NCBI RefSeq assembly: GCF_000719475.1
Contig: NZ_JOGO01000064.1
Coordinates: 1 to 33,594 of the forward strand
DNA: 33,594 bases
Source: Streptomyces sp. NRRL F-5630
GTDB lineage: Bacteria > Actinomycetota > Actinomycetes > Streptomycetales > Streptomycetaceae
Reading direction: 5' to 3'
Position 1 is the stretch's first letter, and every line of letters begins with the position of its first letter. Below the pieces are notes generated by a model that was given only the letters and a program-made list of their open reading frames with translations, was not told the origin of the DNA and did not search any database. Of the stretch, positions 14,979 through 23,455 are shown in pieces. Both the position numbers and the translations under genes were made by a program.

Positions 14979-14990
14979 ACAGCATGTGCG

Positions 14991-16994
14991 TCAACCAGTC
15001 GTGCAGGTCTGCCCGTTCACCGTCACCGCGGTCGGGGCCGCGTAGGTGCCCGTGCCCTGGTAGCCGAAGGAGACGCTGCCCCCGGCCGGGATGTTGGCGT
15101 TGTAGTCCGCGTGCGTGGCGGTCGCCGTCGTGCCCGAGACGGCCACCGTCGCGCTCCAGGCGTTCGTCACGGCCGTCCCGGACGGGACCGTGAAGGTCGC
15201 CTTCCAGGCGGTCAGCGGCTTGTCGCCGGTGTTCTTGAGCGTGACGTCCGCCTGGAAGCCACCGCTCCAGGTGTTCGCCTTCCAGGTGGCCGCGCAGGCC
15301 CCTGTGCCGCCCCCGCCACCACTCGCCGCCGTCGTGCCCGTGACGGACGCCGACGCGGCCGAGACGTTGCCCGCCGCGTCCTTGGCGCGGACCGTGTAGG
15401 CGTACGCCGTCGACGCCTTCAGCCCCGAGTCGGTGTACGAGGTGGCGCTCGTCGTCGTCAGCTTCGTGCCGTCGCGGTAGACGTCGTACCCGGTCACCGC
15501 CTTGTTGTCCGTGGACGCCGACCAGCTCAGTGAGACGGAGGAGGCCGTCGTGCCCGTCACCTTCAGTCCGGTGGGGACGCTCGGCGCCTGCGTGTCCTCG
15601 TCACCGCCGCCGCCCGGACTCCCCACCGCCGGGTAGGCGTTGGCGAGGAGCTGACGGAACTGGGCGGAGAACCAGTGCCCGGCCACGGGTGCGTCGGCGA
15701 GCGCGCCCGACATGTTGTTGCCGTTGCGGCCGTTGCCGGTGTACGTGGGGTCGCACATCCGGTCGAAGCCCTTGCCCTCGTCGTTGTCGATGGCCTTGCT
15801 CGACCCGTCCGACTCGCCCGGCGGCTTCGCCCACACGTAGGCGTCGATCCCGGCGGCGGGCGAGGCGGCGGGGCGTTGGCCGAGCCCGGCCCCGGACTGG
15901 TTGCACCAGTTGCCCGCGTGGATGCGGCGGTCGGTGCGCGAGCCGTCCACGAAGCCGTCGACCGTCGTGGCGGTGGACGGGGCGGTGGGCCGCGCGGAGC
16001 CGCCCCAGCCGTTGCGCGAGGTGTCGATCAGCATGCCGATGCCGGAGTCGAAGCCCTGCGCGATCAGCGCGGTGCGCAGGCCCTGCGCGAAGGTCTGCTC
16101 GTCGGCGTACTGGTTCCAGTCGAGCCACTTCGACTGGCGCACCGTCTGCCCGTTCACGGAGTCGGTGATCTTGAGGTACGGCTCGGTCGTGGCGGAGTAG
16201 TTGGCGGTGTTGACGATGAAGCCCGCGACGTCGTTCACGGTCGCGCCGCTCGTCGTGGCGGCCTTCTTGAACTCCTGCGCGGCCGGGACGAGGTTGCTGT
16301 CCCAGCCGAGCCAGCCGTGGTGCGCGGCGTCCACGTAGTTGTAGACGTTGGGGATCGCGCCGAGGGTGTGCAGCGCGTACCCGACGCCCTTCTCGTAGTT
16401 GCCGTTCGCCTTCATCGTGGCGCACGCCTCCGTCGAGCCCGCCGTGCCGCCCGCGTTGGTCACGAGGTTCGGGAGCGAGTCGGGCTCGATGAGGGTGACG
16501 ATCCGCAGGCTCGCGTAGGCCGGGTCGTCGAGGATCGCGGCGATCGGGTCGATGTAGTCGCTCTCGTAGCGGTCGATCTCGGTGGGGCCGAGTTCGCCGT
16601 TCGACGCGAGTGCCGAGCAGTCGCGGCCCGGGAGGTCGTAGATGACGAGCTGCACGAGGTCGGCGCCCTGGTCGAGGGCGGTGTCGAGGTGCTCGCGCAG
16701 ACCGCGCTTCTCGGCGGTCCCCTCGATCGCGGCGATCTGGTCGAGCCACACGAAGGTCGGTTCGTCGGCCACTGCATCCCCGCCGGGCTCGGCGGCGGCG
16801 AGCGCCGACCAGTCGGGGTTCACGTAGGTGGTGGCGCCGGCGTAGGGGTTGTCGACGCGGGCGGTGGCGGCGGCTGCCGCGGGCTGGACGGCGACGAGCG
16901 CGGTCCCGGCGGCGAGCGCGAGGGCGGCGAGCGCCCCGAGGGCGCGTGGGCGGCGTCCGGAGGCGGGGGATCGGGCGGGTCCTCGTACGTTCAA
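14991..16994 (-). CDS. Secreted GH6 cellulase (cellobiohydrolase type) with Fn3 and CBM2
   Basis: Extracellular inverting cellulase that releases cellobiose from cellulose. After a Sec signal peptide (about 42 residues, ending QPAAAA) come a GH6 catalytic domain, a fibronectin type III domain (APSVPTGLKVTGTTASSVSL...) and a C-terminal CBM2 cellulose-binding domain (ACAATWKANTWSGGFQADVT...). GH6 hallmarks are YDLPGRDCSALASNGE, IEPDSLPNLV, NYVDAAHHGWLGW and WAKPPGESDGSS. The long loops around the active site suit an exo-acting enzyme. I choose the TTG at 16994, with GAGGAG six bases upstream, giving 667 residues. The in-frame ATG at 17030 (679 residues) has no ribosome site but cannot be excluded. 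A CebR-type operator lies upstream. Confidence 0.93.
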   Translation of the reverse strand: MNVRGPARSPASGRRPRALGALAALALAAGTALVAVQPAAAAATARVDNPYAGATTYVNPDWSALAAAEPGGDAVADEPTFVWLDQIAAIEGTAEKRGLREHLDTALDQGADLVQLVIYDLPGRDCSALASNGELGPTEIDRYESDYIDPIAAILDDPAYASLRIVTLIEPDSLPNLVTNAGGTAGSTEACATMKANGNYEKGVGYALHTLGAIPNVYNYVDAAHHGWLGWDSNLVPAAQEFKKAATTSGATVNDVAGFIVNTANYSATTEPYLKITDSVNGQTVRQSKWLDWNQYADEQTFAQGLRTALIAQGFDSGIGMLIDTSRNGWGGSARPTAPSTATTVDGFVDGSRTDRRIHAGNWCNQSGAGLGQRPAASPAAGIDAYVWAKPPGESDGSSKAIDNDEGKGFDRMCDPTYTGNGRNGNNMSGALADAPVAGHWFSAQFRQLLANAYPAVGSPGGGGDEDTQAPSVPTGLKVTGTTASSVSLSWSASTDNKAVTGYDVYRDGTKLTTTSATSYTDSGLKASTAYAYTVRAKDAAGNVSAASASVTGTTAASGGGGGTGACAATWKANTWSGGFQADVTLKNTGDKPLTAWKATFTVPSGTAVTNAWSATVAVSGTTATATHADYNANIPAGGSVSFGYQGTGTYAAPTAVTVNGQTCTTG

Positions 16995-17079
16995 CGGGTG
17001 CTCCTCGGTGTGGGAGGCCGGTACGGACATGCGGGTGCCGAGCGCCCGCGAGCGCCGCCCCTGAGGGGCGGTCAGCTTG

Positions 17080-17093
17080 CGGGAGCGCTCCCA
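17080..17093. promoter_or_regulatory. CebR-type operator before the cellulase
   Basis: CGGGAGCGCTCCCA matches the palindromic CebR box TGGGAGCGCTCCCA at 13 of 14 positions. CebR is the LacI-family cellobiose-responsive repressor of Streptomyces cellulase genes. The site is about 85 bases upstream of the proposed TTG start. Confidence 0.8.
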
Positions 17094-17170
17094 CCGTCGG
17101 GGCTTGGGGAGTGCATGTCAATACGGGCGGCAGGAAGTCCCGCGCCTTGGCGCGTAAGCGACGGGGCGGC

Positions 17171-17306
17171 GGAAACGCGCGGGGCGGGGCGGCGGAAACG
17201 CGCGGGCCGGGTCGGTGGGAACGCACGGGGCGGGTCGGTGGGAACGCACGGGGCGGCGGCGGGAACGCACGGGCCGGGTCGGTGGGAACGCACGGGGCGG
17301 GGCGCC
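17171..17306. repeat. Six-copy 23-bp tandem repeat
   Basis: Units start at 17171, 17194, 17217, 17240, 17261 and 17284. Each begins GGRAACGCRCGGGSC; five are 23 bases long and one is 21. The last four share GGGAACGCACGGG. They fill the gap between the cellulase promoter and the two-component operon. Copy number is likely to vary between strains. Confidence 0.85.
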
Positions 17307-17339
17307 GCCCCGGCGATGCGGAGGCGGCGTTCCGGACCC

Positions 17340-17374
17340 CGCTGAAGCGGCGCGGTCCTCGTGCCGCCTCAGCG
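17340..17374 (-). terminator. Terminator of the two-component operon
   Basis: CGCTGAAGCGGC (17340-17351) pairs with GCCGCCTCAGCG (17363-17374) over 12 positions with one mismatch. The right arm overlaps the stop codon of the response regulator gene. Confidence 0.55.
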
Positions 17375-18070
17375 GCGCCCCGCCCCCGCCACCCACGTGT
17401 ACAGGTGTTCCGGCCGCCCCGTGTCCCCGTAGCGGAGGGTCAGCGCGACGAGGCCCGAGTGCTCCAGGTACTTGAGGTAGCGCTGGGCCGTCGAGCGGCC
17501 GATCCCGGTCCTGGCCGCGACCTCGTGGGCGGAGAGCGGAGCGGGACCGGTGGTGAGGGCGGTGCGGATGAGGGCCGCGGTCGCCGTCGAGTGCCCCTTG
17601 GGGAGGGAGGGGCGCGGGCGCTCCGTACCGCGCAGCCCGGTGAAGATCCGGTCGATCTGCTCCTGGCCCGGCTCGGGGCGCTCGGCGCCCTCGTCGACGG
17701 CGCGGCGCAGCGCCGCGTACCCCTCCAGGCGTTCCCGCAGGCCCGTGAAGGTGAAGGGCTTCACGAGGTACTGGAGCGCCCCGAAGCGCTGCGCTCCTCG
17801 TACCGTGGCGAGATCGCGCGCGGCCGTCACCATGATGACGTCCGTGTCGTGGCCGCCGAGGCGCAGTCTGCGCACGAGCTGCACGCCCGTCTCGTCGGGC
17901 AGGTAGTGGTCCAGCAGGACGAGATCGACCTCCGTGCGCTCCAGACAGCAGAGCGCCTGGGCCGCCGTATGCGCGCTGCCCACGACCGTGAAGCCGGGCA
18001 CGCGGGCCACGTACGCGGTGTTGATCTCGGCCACGTGGAAGTCGTCGTCCACGACGAGCACCCTGATCAC
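17369..18070 (-). CDS. CitB/DcuR-type response regulator
   Basis: Transcription regulator partnered with the kinase just upstream, 233 residues. The receiver domain (1-120) has Asp8-Asp10 acidic cluster residues, the phosphoacceptor Asp54 (LVLLDHYLPDETG), Thr82 and Lys104 (YLVKPF). The C-terminal part has a winged helix-turn-helix (LSAHEVAARTGIGRSTAQRYLKYL, about 170-200 in two helices) of the type seen in CitB/DcuR/DpiA regulators. It starts at a GTG that overlaps the kinase stop as GTGA, so the two are translationally coupled. The divergent transporter operon is the likely target. Confidence 0.92.
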   Translation of the reverse strand: MIRVLVVDDDFHVAEINTAYVARVPGFTVVGSAHTAAQALCCLERTEVDLVLLDHYLPDETGVQLVRRLRLGGHDTDVIMVTAARDLATVRGAQRFGALQYLVKPFTFTGLRERLEGYAALRRAVDEGAERPEPGQEQIDRIFTGLRGTERPRPSLPKGHSTATAALIRTALTTGPAPLSAHEVAARTGIGRSTAQRYLKYLEHSGLVALTLRYGDTGRPEHLYTWVAGAGRR

Positions 18071-19710
18071 CGCTCACCTCCCGCCGGGACGAGCGCCGCC
18101 GCGTCCCGCGGGATCAGCGTCTCGGGCAGCGTCACGGTGAACACCGCGCCGCCCCCGGCCCGCGCCCCCACCCGCGCCGTGCCCCCGTACCGCTCCGCGA
18201 GCCTGCGGACGAGGCTCAGCCCGATGCCCCGCCCGTGCGGCCTGCGCGGCTCCGGCGACGCGGTCGCCTTCGTGCTGAAGCCCTCGGTGAAGACGCTCTC
18301 GCGCAGCTCGGGCGGCACCCCTGGCCCGGTGTCCGAGACCTGGAGCAGCACCGTCGTGCCCTCGGCCCACACCCGCACCTCCACGAACGCGTCGGCGACC
18401 CGCCGCTCGCAGGCCGCGTCGAGCGCGTTGTCGATGAGATTGCCGAGCACCGTCACGACGTCGCGCGGCGCGACGAGCCGCCCGGGGAGGCCCGTGCGGG
18501 CCCCGATCCTGAGCGTCACGGCGCGCTCCGCGGCGACCGCGCTCTTGCCGACGAGCAGCGCGGAGAGCAGCGGATCGCCGAACCGCTCCGCGATCTCCTC
18601 GGCCGAGGCCGCGCTCCCGCCCACGACCTGCGCCACGAAGTCCGCGGCCTGCTCCGGCCGGTCCAGCTCCAGGAGCCCGAGCACTGTGTGCAGCCGGTTG
18701 GCGTGCTCGTGGCCCTGCGCGCGCAACGCGTCCAGCAACCCCTGCGAGCTGTCCAGCTCCCGCCCGAGCAGCTCCAGTTCCGTCCGGTCGCGCAACGTCA
18801 CGACCGCGCCCCCGTCCGCCATCGGCATCCGGTTGACGAGCAGCACCCGGCCCGCGCACACCGCGAGCAGGTCGGCGCCCGCGACGCGGCCGGCGAGCAC
18901 GTCGGCCGTACGGCCAGGAGGCAGCACGGCGTCGATCCGGTAGTCGGTCATGTCCGCGTCGAGCCCGAGCAGCCGCGCCGCCTCGTCGTTGACCAGCCGT
19001 ATCCGGCCACGCGGATCGAAGGCGATGACGCCCTCGCGGATGCCGTGCAGCATCGCCTCGCGCTCGTCGAGCAGCGCCGAGATGTCCGCGAAGCCGATCC
19101 CCTGCGTCTTGCGCCGCACCCGCCGGGCGACCGCCACGGCCGCCCCCGCGCCCACCGCGAGCGCCGCCGCCGCGCACAGGAGCAGTCCGGGCAGCGCGTC
19201 CACCACCCGCTGCCGCACGCTGTCGTACGCGATGCCCACCGAGACCGCGCCGACGACCTCGTGTCCCGCCCCGTACAGCGGCACCTTCGCGCGGGCCGAG
19301 CGGCCGAGGGTCCCGTCGTCGACCTGCCGCACCTCGTGCCCGGTGAGCGCGCCGCTCGGGTCGGTCGAGACGTGCCGCCCTATCTCGGAGACCGTCGTGT
19401 GGGACCAGCGCACGCCCCTGCGGTCCATCACGACGACGTACAGCGCCCCCGTCGCCCGCCGGACGCGCTCCGCCTCGCGCTGCACGGGGCCGTTCTCGCG
19501 GGGGCGGGTCGTCAGCAGCCCCTCGGTGATCGCCGGGTCGGCCGCCGTGGTCTGCGCGATGGCGAGCGCCCGGTGCGTGGCCTCGTCGTCCAGCTCGCGC
19601 GCGAGCGGCGCGAGGAAGAGGCTGACGGCCAGGACCATGACGCCGGTCGTGATGGTCAGCTGCACCACCAGGATCTGGCCGGAAAGCCGCTGGGGCCAGT
19701 GCGGTCGCAT
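18067..19710 (-). CDS. CitA/DcuS-type sensor histidine kinase
   Basis: Membrane sensor kinase of 547 residues. A first membrane helix (about 12-35), an extracytoplasmic sCache/PAS-like sensor of about 135 residues and a second helix (about 173-196) are followed by a cytoplasmic PAS domain (about 215-315) and the kinase core. His334 in AQGHEHANRLH is the phosphoacceptor with the HExxN pattern of this family. The ATP site shows NLIDNALDA (424-432), DTGPG (460-464) and GRGIGLSL (493-500). Family members sense citrate or C4-dicarboxylates; the ligand here is unknown. ATG at 19710 with GAGGA upstream is preferred over an in-frame start 19 codons earlier. Confidence 0.93.
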   Translation of the reverse strand: MRPHWPQRLSGQILVVQLTITTGVMVLAVSLFLAPLARELDDEATHRALAIAQTTAADPAITEGLLTTRPRENGPVQREAERVRRATGALYVVVMDRRGVRWSHTTVSEIGRHVSTDPSGALTGHEVRQVDDGTLGRSARAKVPLYGAGHEVVGAVSVGIAYDSVRQRVVDALPGLLLCAAAALAVGAGAAVAVARRVRRKTQGIGFADISALLDEREAMLHGIREGVIAFDPRGRIRLVNDEAARLLGLDADMTDYRIDAVLPPGRTADVLAGRVAGADLLAVCAGRVLLVNRMPMADGGAVVTLRDRTELELLGRELDSSQGLLDALRAQGHEHANRLHTVLGLLELDRPEQAADFVAQVVGGSAASAEEIAERFGDPLLSALLVGKSAVAAERAVTLRIGARTGLPGRLVAPRDVVTVLGNLIDNALDAACERRVADAFVEVRVWAEGTTVLLQVSDTGPGVPPELRESVFTEGFSTKATASPEPRRPHGRGIGLSLVRRLAERYGGTARVGARAGGGAVFTVTLPETLIPRDAAALVPAGGER

Positions 19711-19973
19711 GCTGTCCTCTGTCTTCGTTCGGGTACGGGTGCGGGCCGCGTACGTACGGAGGGCCACGGGTACGCGTCACCGCGCCGCGCGGACATGCCC
19801 TTTTAACACCTGTGTAGCGGCAAGGTAAACGGGTGGCGGGGCGCTGCCCAGGCCCGTGCGCGGGGCGGACACGTTCGAGTGAGCAGAACGAGCGGAACGA
19901 GGAGTACGGGCACAACGGAGGCTTGTCGGCACAAGACGGCGCGGGGCCCGCGGCGCCCCTAGCGTCCCCGGGC
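19711..19973. promoter_or_regulatory. Divergent control region of kinase and transporter operons
   Basis: This 263-base interval contains an unusually AT-rich patch (19801-19830) with the imperfect palindrome ACACCTGTGT (19806-19815). GAACGAG is directly repeated at 19886-19892 and 19895-19901. A TAGCGT box 10 bases before the transporter ATG suggests a leaderless start there. These are candidate binding sites for the response regulator. Confidence 0.4.
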
Positions 19974-20789
19974 ATGAGCAGCGACCAGACACCCGCCATC
20001 GAGCTGCGGGGCGCGGGCAAGACCTTCCGCACCCCGTCCGGTGGCCTCCACACCGCCGTACGCGATCTCGACCTCACCGTCGACCAGGGCGAGTTCGTCG
20101 CCGTGGTCGGCCCCACGGGCTGCGGCAAGTCCACGACCCTGACCCTGGTGAGCGGCCTGGAGGAGGCCACCACGGGCGATGTCCTCGTCGGCGGCGAGCC
20201 CGTCACGGGGATCGGCTCCACCACCGGCTTCGTCTTCCAGCAGGACGCCGTCTTCCCCTGGCGCTCCGTGCTCTCGAACGTCATGGCCGGCCCGCGCTTC
20301 CGGGGCGTGCCCAAGGCCGAGGCGCGCGAGCGCGCCCGCGCCTGGCTCGCCCGCGTCGGCCTCGGCGCCTTCGAGGACCGCTACCCGCACCAGCTCTCGG
20401 GCGGTCAGCGCAAGCGCGTCGCGCTCGCCGCGACCTTCGTCAACGACCCCACGCTCCTCCTCATGGACGAGCCCTTCTCCGCGCTCGACGTGCAGACCCG
20501 CGCCCTCATGTCCGACGAACTCCTCGACCTGTGGGCGGGCACGGGCGCCTCCGTGGTCTTCGTGACGCACGACCTGGAGGAGTCCATCGCGCTCGCCGAC
20601 AAGGTCGTCGTCATGACGGCGGGCCCCGCGACCGTCAAGGAGGTCTTCAAGATCGACCTCCCGCGCCCCCGCAAGGTCGAGTCCATCCGGCTCGAACCGC
20701 GCTTCCTCGACATCTACCGCGAAATCTGGACCTCGCTCGGCGAAGAGGTCCGCATCACCAGGGAAAGGGGCGCCGCCGATGCCGCCTGA
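19974..20789 (+). CDS. ABC transporter ATP-binding protein, NitT/TauT family
   Basis: ATPase subunit of an uptake transporter, 271 residues. Walker A GPTGCGKST (46-54), Q-loop Gln90, signature LSGGQ (141-145), Walker B LLLMDE (161-166) and the switch His in VFVTHD are all present. The sequence fits the nitrate/sulfonate/taurine/hydroxymethylpyrimidine importer group. The ATG at 19974 has no clear ribosome site but a TAGCGT box just upstream, so it may be leaderless. It overlaps the permease gene by 11 bases. Confidence 0.92.
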   Translation: MSSDQTPAIELRGAGKTFRTPSGGLHTAVRDLDLTVDQGEFVAVVGPTGCGKSTTLTLVSGLEEATTGDVLVGGEPVTGIGSTTGFVFQQDAVFPWRSVLSNVMAGPRFRGVPKAEARERARAWLARVGLGAFEDRYPHQLSGGQRKRVALAATFVNDPTLLLMDEPFSALDVQTRALMSDELLDLWAGTGASVVFVTHDLEESIALADKVVVMTAGPATVKEVFKIDLPRPRKVESIRLEPRFLDIYREIWTSLGEEVRITRERGAADAA

Positions 20790-21660
20790 GACCACCACCA
20801 CACCCGCCCCGCCCGCCGTGCCCGTGCGCAAGGAGGAACCGACGCGCGCCGAGACCCGCGCCCGCGCGGCCCGAAGGCGCCGCCTCACCGTGTACACGGC
20901 GCGCGTCCTCCTCCTCGTGCTCCTCCTCGGCCTGTGGGAGTGGTTCGCCCGCACCGAGGTCGTCGACCCCTTCAACTTCTCGATGCCCTCGAAGATCTGG
21001 GACCAGATCAGCCGCTGGGTCACCGACGGGACGCCGCAGGGCAGCCTGTGGGAACAGATCTGGTACACGCTCTACGAGGCACTGCTCGGCTGGATCATCG
21101 GCGTCGTCGCCGGTGTGGTCCTCGGGATCGCGCTCGGCCGCGTCCGCTTCCTCTCGGACGTGCTCGGCCCGTACATCAAGGTCCTCAACGCGCTGCCGCG
21201 CATCGTGCTCGCGCCGATCTTCCTCATCTGGTTCGGCCTCGGGCCCGCATCGAAGATCGCCTCCGCCGTCGTCCTCGTGTTCTTCCCGGTCTTCTTCAAC
21301 GCCTTCCAGGGCGCCCGCGAGGTCGACAGGAACCTCGTCGCCAACGCGCGCATCCTCGGCGCGAGCAACCGCCAGGTCACCTTCCAGGTCGTCATCCCCT
21401 CGGCCACCTCGTGGATCTTCACGAGCCTGCACGTGAGCTTCGGCTTCGCGCTCATCGGGGCGATCGTCGGCGAGTACATCGGTGCCACGAAGGGCCTCGG
21501 CCTGCTCGTCTCGGCCTCCCAGGGCACCTTCAACGCGGCCGGTGTGTACGCGGCGATGGTCATCCTCGCGATCGTCGCGCTGCTCGCCGAGGCACTGCTC
21601 TCGGCCCTCGAACGCGGCCTGTTCCGCTGGAAGCCCGCCGAGACCGGCGACGGACGCTGA
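20779..21660 (+). CDS. ABC transporter permease, NitT/TauT family
   Basis: Inner-membrane permease of 293 residues with about six membrane helices after a charged N-terminal tail. The EAA loop that contacts the ATPase is visible as NARILGASNRQVTFQVVIPS. The long second and third helices (LLGWIIGVVAGVVLGIALG; IVLAPIFLIWFGLGPASKI) fit SsuC/TauC-type permeases. The start lies inside the end of the ATPase gene, indicating coupled translation; an A/G-rich GGGAAAGGGG lies upstream. Confidence 0.92.
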   Translation: MPPETTTTPAPPAVPVRKEEPTRAETRARAARRRRLTVYTARVLLLVLLLGLWEWFARTEVVDPFNFSMPSKIWDQISRWVTDGTPQGSLWEQIWYTLYEALLGWIIGVVAGVVLGIALGRVRFLSDVLGPYIKVLNALPRIVLAPIFLIWFGLGPASKIASAVVLVFFPVFFNAFQGAREVDRNLVANARILGASNRQVTFQVVIPSATSWIFTSLHVSFGFALIGAIVGEYIGATKGLGLLVSASQGTFNAAGVYAAMVILAIVALLAEALLSALERGLFRWKPAETGDGR

Positions 21661-21744
21661 GCCGGTACGGGGCCCTCGTGCCCCGTACCGCCGCCTCCCT
21701 CTCCGCCCCCGCACCACCTACCACCTCACAAGGACGTGACCCTC

Positions 21745-22779
21745 ATGCGCAGTTCCCTCAGGACCACGGCGGCGGCCGCGAGCGCCGTGCTCGCCCTCTG
21801 CTCCCTCACCGCCTGCGGCGGCTCCTCGGACTCCGGCGGCAAGAGCGGCGGGGGCAAGGTCAAGATCATGGTCGGCGGGCTCGACAAGGTGATCTACCTG
21901 CCCGCGATGCTCACGCAGAAGCTCGGCTACTTCCAGGACGAGGGCCTCGACGTCCAGCTCCTCACCGAGCCCGCCGGGGTGCAGGCCACGACCTCGCTCA
22001 TCTCGGGCGACGTGCAGGGTGTCGTGGGCTTCTACGACCACACCCTCGACCTCCAGGTGAAGGGCAAGCAGGTCGAGTCGGTCGTGCAGCTCTCGCACAC
22101 CTCCGGGGAGGTCGAGGTGGTGTCGACGAAGGCGGCGGGGGACATCGCCTCGCCGAAGGACTTCGCGGGCAAGAAGCTCGGCGTCACCGGGCTCGGGTCC
22201 TCGACGGACTTCCTCACCAAGTACCTCGCCGTCAAGAACGGCGTGCCCGTCGAGAAGATCACGTCCGTCGCGGTCGGCGCGGGCCAGACCTTCATCTCGG
22301 CGCTCCAGCAGAACTCCATCCAGGCCGGCATGACCACCGACCCGACCGTCACGGCGATCCTCGACAAGAAGATCGGCAAGGTCCTCGTCGACATGCGCAC
22401 CCCGGAGGGCTCCGAGAAGGCGCTCGGCGGCCCGTACCCGTCGTCGAGCCTCTACATGAACACCGACTGGGTGAACGGCAACAAGGAGACCGTGCAGAAG
22501 CTCGCCAACGCCTTCGTCAAGACGCTGCGGTGGATGGACACGCACTCGCCCGAGGAGATCGCCGCGAAGATGCCCGCCGACTACGCGCAGGGCGGCAAGG
22601 AGCTCTACGCCAAGTCGATCGGGGCGACGCTGCCCATGTTCACGAGCGACGGCGTCATGCCCGAGAACGGGCCCGAGACCGTCGAGCGGGTCCTGAAGGC
22701 CTTCAACCCGAACCTCAAGAACGCGAAGGTCGATCTCGCGAAGACGTACACGACGGAGTTCGTGAAGAAGGCCGGCTGA
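21745..22779 (+). CDS. ABC transporter substrate-binding lipoprotein, NMT1/THI5-like
   Basis: Membrane-anchored solute receptor of 344 residues. The lipobox LTAC puts the lipidated Cys at residue 24, followed by a Gly/Ser linker and an SsuA/THI5-like periplasmic-binding fold (MVGGLDKVIYLPAMLTQKLG; GYFQDEGLDV; KLGVTGLGSSTDFLTKYL). Relatives bind sulfonates, thiamine precursors or aromatic acids; the ligand here is unknown. The ATG at 21745 is chosen because AAGGA lies about 11 bases upstream; a GTG three codons earlier sits too close to it. It is the last gene of the operon. Confidence 0.92.
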   Translation: MRSSLRTTAAAASAVLALCSLTACGGSSDSGGKSGGGKVKIMVGGLDKVIYLPAMLTQKLGYFQDEGLDVQLLTEPAGVQATTSLISGDVQGVVGFYDHTLDLQVKGKQVESVVQLSHTSGEVEVVSTKAAGDIASPKDFAGKKLGVTGLGSSTDFLTKYLAVKNGVPVEKITSVAVGAGQTFISALQQNSIQAGMTTDPTVTAILDKKIGKVLVDMRTPEGSEKALGGPYPSSSLYMNTDWVNGNKETVQKLANAFVKTLRWMDTHSPEEIAAKMPADYAQGGKELYAKSIGATLPMFTSDGVMPENGPETVERVLKAFNPNLKNAKVDLAKTYTTEFVKKAG

Positions 22780-22833
22780 GGCCGGTGGAGCCCCGCCGTA
22801 CGGGCTTCTCCCGCACGGCTTCACCCCCCGGGT

Positions 22834-22853
22834 ACGGAATGTCCGCGTTCCGT
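22834..22853. promoter_or_regulatory. Small inverted repeat before the RsbW-like gene
   Basis: ACGGAA and TTCCGT form a 6-bp inverted repeat around an 8-base spacer, about 85 bases upstream of the RsbW-like gene. It may be an operator; the evidence is symmetry and position only. Confidence 0.25.
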
Positions 22854-22866
22854 GTCTGCTCCCGCT

Positions 22867-22907
22867 CTGAGCGGGCATCCGGTCGGCAGGACGGGGTGCC
22901 CGCTCAG
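22867..22907 (+). terminator. Terminator or attenuator after the ABC operon
   Basis: CTGAGCGGGCA (22867-22877) and TGCCCGCTCAG (22897-22907) form a perfect 11-bp stem with a 19-base loop. It ends 30 bases before the RsbW-like gene, so it may end the transporter transcript or attenuate the next gene. Confidence 0.5.
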
Positions 22908-22937
22908 CAGGCGCGGGCCACGGTGAAGGGGCAGGTC

Positions 22938-23378
22938 ATGGACGAGAACTCGCTGAGGGCGGTGGGCTGGGCCCGCTCGCTGCCGCTCGACACCGAGGTG
23001 CGGGCGGCGCGCGAGTGGACGCGCGGGCACCTCGACACGCTCGGCTGGACCCGTACGGCCCCCGGCACCACCGATGATGTCCTGCTGACCGTGTCCGAAC
23101 TCGTCACCAACGCCCACGTGCACGCGCGCAGCACGGCACATCTCCTGCTCACGTGGGACAACGAGTGCCTGCACGTGACCGTGCACGACTCGGCGCCGGG
23201 ACTCCCGAAGCCGCGCGAGGCGGGCCCGGAGGCGACGGGCGGCAGGGGCATGTTCCTCGTCGGGATGCTCGCCGACACCTGGCACATCCACCCCTGCCGC
23301 CGCGGCAAGGACGTGACCGCCTGCTTCCGGCCGCCTGAGACGGTCAGGAAGCGGGGGACGGGCGTCCGGCCGGAGTAA
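22938..23378 (+). CDS. RsbW-like ATP-binding (anti-sigma-type) protein
   Basis: Small cytoplasmic protein of 146 residues with a GHKL ATPase domain like RsbW/SpoIIAB serine kinases. The N-box is SELVTNAHVHA, the G1 region HDSAPGLP and the G2 region TGGRGMFLVGMLAD. Streptomyces encodes many such stand-alone proteins; they may bind anti-sigma antagonists or work with other regulators, and the partner cannot be named. ATG at 22938 has AAGGGGCAGG upstream. It is convergent with the chitinase gene. Confidence 0.88.
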   Translation: MDENSLRAVGWARSLPLDTEVRAAREWTRGHLDTLGWTRTAPGTTDDVLLTVSELVTNAHVHARSTAHLLLTWDNECLHVTVHDSAPGLPKPREAGPEATGGRGMFLVGMLADTWHIHPCRRGKDVTACFRPPETVRKRGTGVRPE

Positions 23379-23418
23379 CTCGCCCGGCCGGAGCGGCCCG
23401 CCCCGGCGTAAGCGGCAT

Positions 23419-23448
23419 GCCCGGCCGAGGCCGCAGGCTCGGCCGGGC
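23419..23448. terminator. Bidirectional terminator between RsbW-like and chitinase genes
   Basis: GCCCGGCCGAG (23419-23429) and CTCGGCCGGGC (23438-23448) form a perfect 11-bp stem with an 8-base loop, between two convergent stop codons. Confidence 0.7.
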
Positions 23449-23455
23449 GGTTCGC

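Noticed and set aside
16995..17030. ATG start of the GH6 cellulase at 17030
   Set aside because: No ribosome site precedes it, whereas GAGGAG is correctly spaced before the TTG at 16994. It remains possible, so it is mentioned in the gene entry.
17171..17306. Tandem repeats as a possible CRISPR array
   Set aside because: The units are contiguous with no unique spacers and no cas genes are nearby.
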